From: an uncultured Clostridia bacterium
GTDB taxonomy: Bacteria > Bacillota > Clostridia > Christensenellales > Aristaeellaceae
Length of the DNA stretch: 15,457 nt
Direction: 5' to 3'
NCBI GenBank assembly: GCA_934631025.1
Contig: CAKTXR010000061.1
Location: forward strand, 1-15,457
Shown: piece by piece, positions 14,605 to 15,457 of the stretch
How positions within the stretch are numbered: the stretch's first letter is position 1
How the letters are laid out: every line of letters begins with the position of its first letter
Translations under genes and position numbers: made by a program
Notes under the pieces: generated by a model
Databases searched by the model: none
What the model was told of the DNA's origin: nothing
The model's input: only the letters and a program-made list of their open reading frames with translations

Positions 14605-14640
14605 AAAAATGCGCCGGAGAGACGGTTCATCCCCGGCGCA
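14605..14640 (-). terminator. Rho-independent terminator of the lipoprotein gene
   Basis: TGCGCCGG (minus strand, from 14640) pairs with CCGGCGCA, with a 15-nt loop, followed by five T (14609-14605). It begins 13 nt after the lipoprotein stop and separates it from the CmpB promoter. Confidence 0.88.
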
Positions 14641-14653
14641 CGATCGCCTTTCG

Positions 14654-15016
14654 TTATTCCGCTTTATCCTTCAGTGCAAAGCCGTCCGCGCTCAGCACGA
14701 CCGTCATCGCGCCGCCGTCATAGGTAAATTCGCCGCGCGCCGTTTCGCTGCCGGCCGCGTCCTTCGCCGTGAGCGTGAACGTCTCGCCGCGCTTTATGTC
14801 AAAGTCCAGCTTGAGCGTCTCCTCCGTCAGCGCGCTGCCGTCCGCATGGCCCGCCCCGCCGCTGTGAGACGCGCTCTGAAAGCCGATTGTGCTCACGTTT
14901 TCAACGGCGATCTCCACATACACGCCGTCCTTGTCCTCCGGCACCGCGCAGCCGGCCAGACTGAGCGCCAGCATCGCCATGAGCGCCAGCGCCGCCGCCC
15001 TCCTGATCCACCTCAT
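14654..15016 (-). CDS. Small lipoprotein, unknown function
   Basis: A 120-aa predicted lipoprotein. A basic n-region (MRWIRR), a hydrophobic stretch and a lipobox LAGC place the lipidated cysteine at C23, so it should be anchored on the outer face of the cytoplasmic membrane. The mature part is about 97 residues, acidic, beta-like, and ends ALKDKAE. I recognise no domain. AAGGAG lies 13 nt before the ATG at 15016, longer than ideal; I see no better start. It follows the helical 135-aa gene by 27 nt in the same direction and ends at the terminator 14640-14605, so the two make a short operon. Confidence 0.8.
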   Translation of the reverse strand: MRWIRRAAALALMAMLALSLAGCAVPEDKDGVYVEIAVENVSTIGFQSASHSGGAGHADGSALTEETLKLDFDIKRGETFTLTAKDAAGSETARGEFTYDGGAMTVVLSADGFALKDKAE

Positions 15017-15043
15017 AAAAAGCAGTCAACTCCTTCTTATTCG

Positions 15044-15451
15044 TTACGCGCCGCCCCGCAGCGCCGATTCCAGCTGATTGACGCGCGAAAGCAGCTCCTC
15101 CACGGCGCGCCGCCTGTCCGCGATGCAGGACTGAACATACAGATCGCTCGCCAGCCCGTCGAACAGCCAGTCGGCCACGCGCGCGAAATCGTGATTGTCC
15201 TCGCGGAAGAGATATGCCGCATCGAGCGCAAGCTCGCCGGCCATTTCGAGCAGGCGCTTCGCCTCGCGGATGTGGCTCTCCGCGTCGTCCATATGGCCGT
15301 GCTTGACGAGCGTGCTGATAAGGCCGCCGCCCAGTATGTCCCACAGGCCCCAGCCGCGCGCGCTGCCCAGTTCGTCCAGCGCGCGCTCCAGCTGATAGCG
15401 CGCCTCGCCCACCAGATGCAGGGCGCGGGAATTGTTCTCATTGTTTGTCAT
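15044..15451 (-). CDS. Helical hypothetical protein with GWGxWDxLGGG motif
   Basis: A 135-aa, largely alpha-helical soluble protein. The striking motif is GWGLWDILGGGLISTLVKHG at about 33-52, followed by an amphipathic helix (DDAESHIREAKRLLEM). I recall this motif from uncharacterised Firmicutes proteins but cannot name the family or a function. There is no signal or membrane segment. The ATG at 15451 is only six bases from the window edge, so the ribosome site is not visible and a longer N-terminus is possible. It is followed after 27 nt by the lipoprotein gene, apparently in one operon whose promoter lies off the window. Confidence 0.7.
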   Translation of the reverse strand: MTNNENNSRALHLVGEARYQLERALDELGSARGWGLWDILGGGLISTLVKHGHMDDAESHIREAKRLLEMAGELALDAAYLFREDNHDFARVADWLFDGLASDLYVQSCIADRRRAVEELLSRVNQLESALRGGA

Positions 15452-15457
15452 AATCTG

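Overview
The window is GC-rich, low-repeat bacterial chromosome. The DUF4317 protein, the CmpB-type membrane protein, strong AGGAGG-like ribosome sites, a near-consensus cre site and the G/C-ending codon use all suggest a high-GC Clostridia (Firmicutes) lineage, perhaps a gut Christensenellales- or Oscillospirales-like organism. The lineage is inference. I see no rRNA, tRNA, CRISPR array, transposase or phage gene.

Layout. (1) Positions 1-284 hold two near-identical 104-nt copies of a sequence ending in a terminator-type hairpin, 167 nt apart. (2) A DMT/EamA transporter (minus, 285-1133) is divergent from a glycerophosphodiester phosphodiesterase (GDPD, 1308-2030); each has its own TATAAT promoter in the shared gap. 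(3) The GDPD gene is followed by an AraC-type regulator (2067-2963). A good sigma-70 promoter overlaps the regulator's stop codon and leads into a GH5-like glycosidase (3027-4901) and a DUF5107+TPR protein (4908-6872). (4) A 766-nt stretch follows (6873-7638) with a cre-like operator, a perfect DnaA box, a possible SD-sequestering leader and a possible 71-aa ORF. (5) A GH2 beta-mannosidase-type enzyme (7639-9933) and a GmhA-like SIS isomerase (9952-10518) close the plus-strand cluster, ending in a clear terminator. (6) Positions 10659-11256 are non-coding and repetitive: three ~140-nt tandem units, a perfect 12-bp stem hairpin, and two ~41-nt units each ending in a hairpin. (7) The remainder is on the minus strand. 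One likely operon (14582 down to 11257) encodes a CmpB-like membrane protein, an SGNH esterase, a small two-helix membrane protein and a DUF4317 protein. Upstream of it, a helical hypothetical protein and a lipoprotein end in their own terminator.

How it may work together. The GH5-like, DUF5107 and GH2 proteins lack signal peptides, so they probably act in the cytoplasm on an imported oligosaccharide. Beta-mannosides are the best guess from the GH2 type. The AraC protein and the cre-like site are plausible specific and catabolite controls, and the SIS protein would handle a phosphorylated sugar product. No sugar transporter, kinase or mannose-6-phosphate isomerase is in view, so the pathway is incomplete here. 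The minus-strand genes look like conserved Clostridia housekeeping or envelope genes of unknown role. The parts most worth a second look are the glycosidase/DUF5107/SIS cluster, the regulatory gap at 6873-7638, and the structured repeats at 10659-11256.
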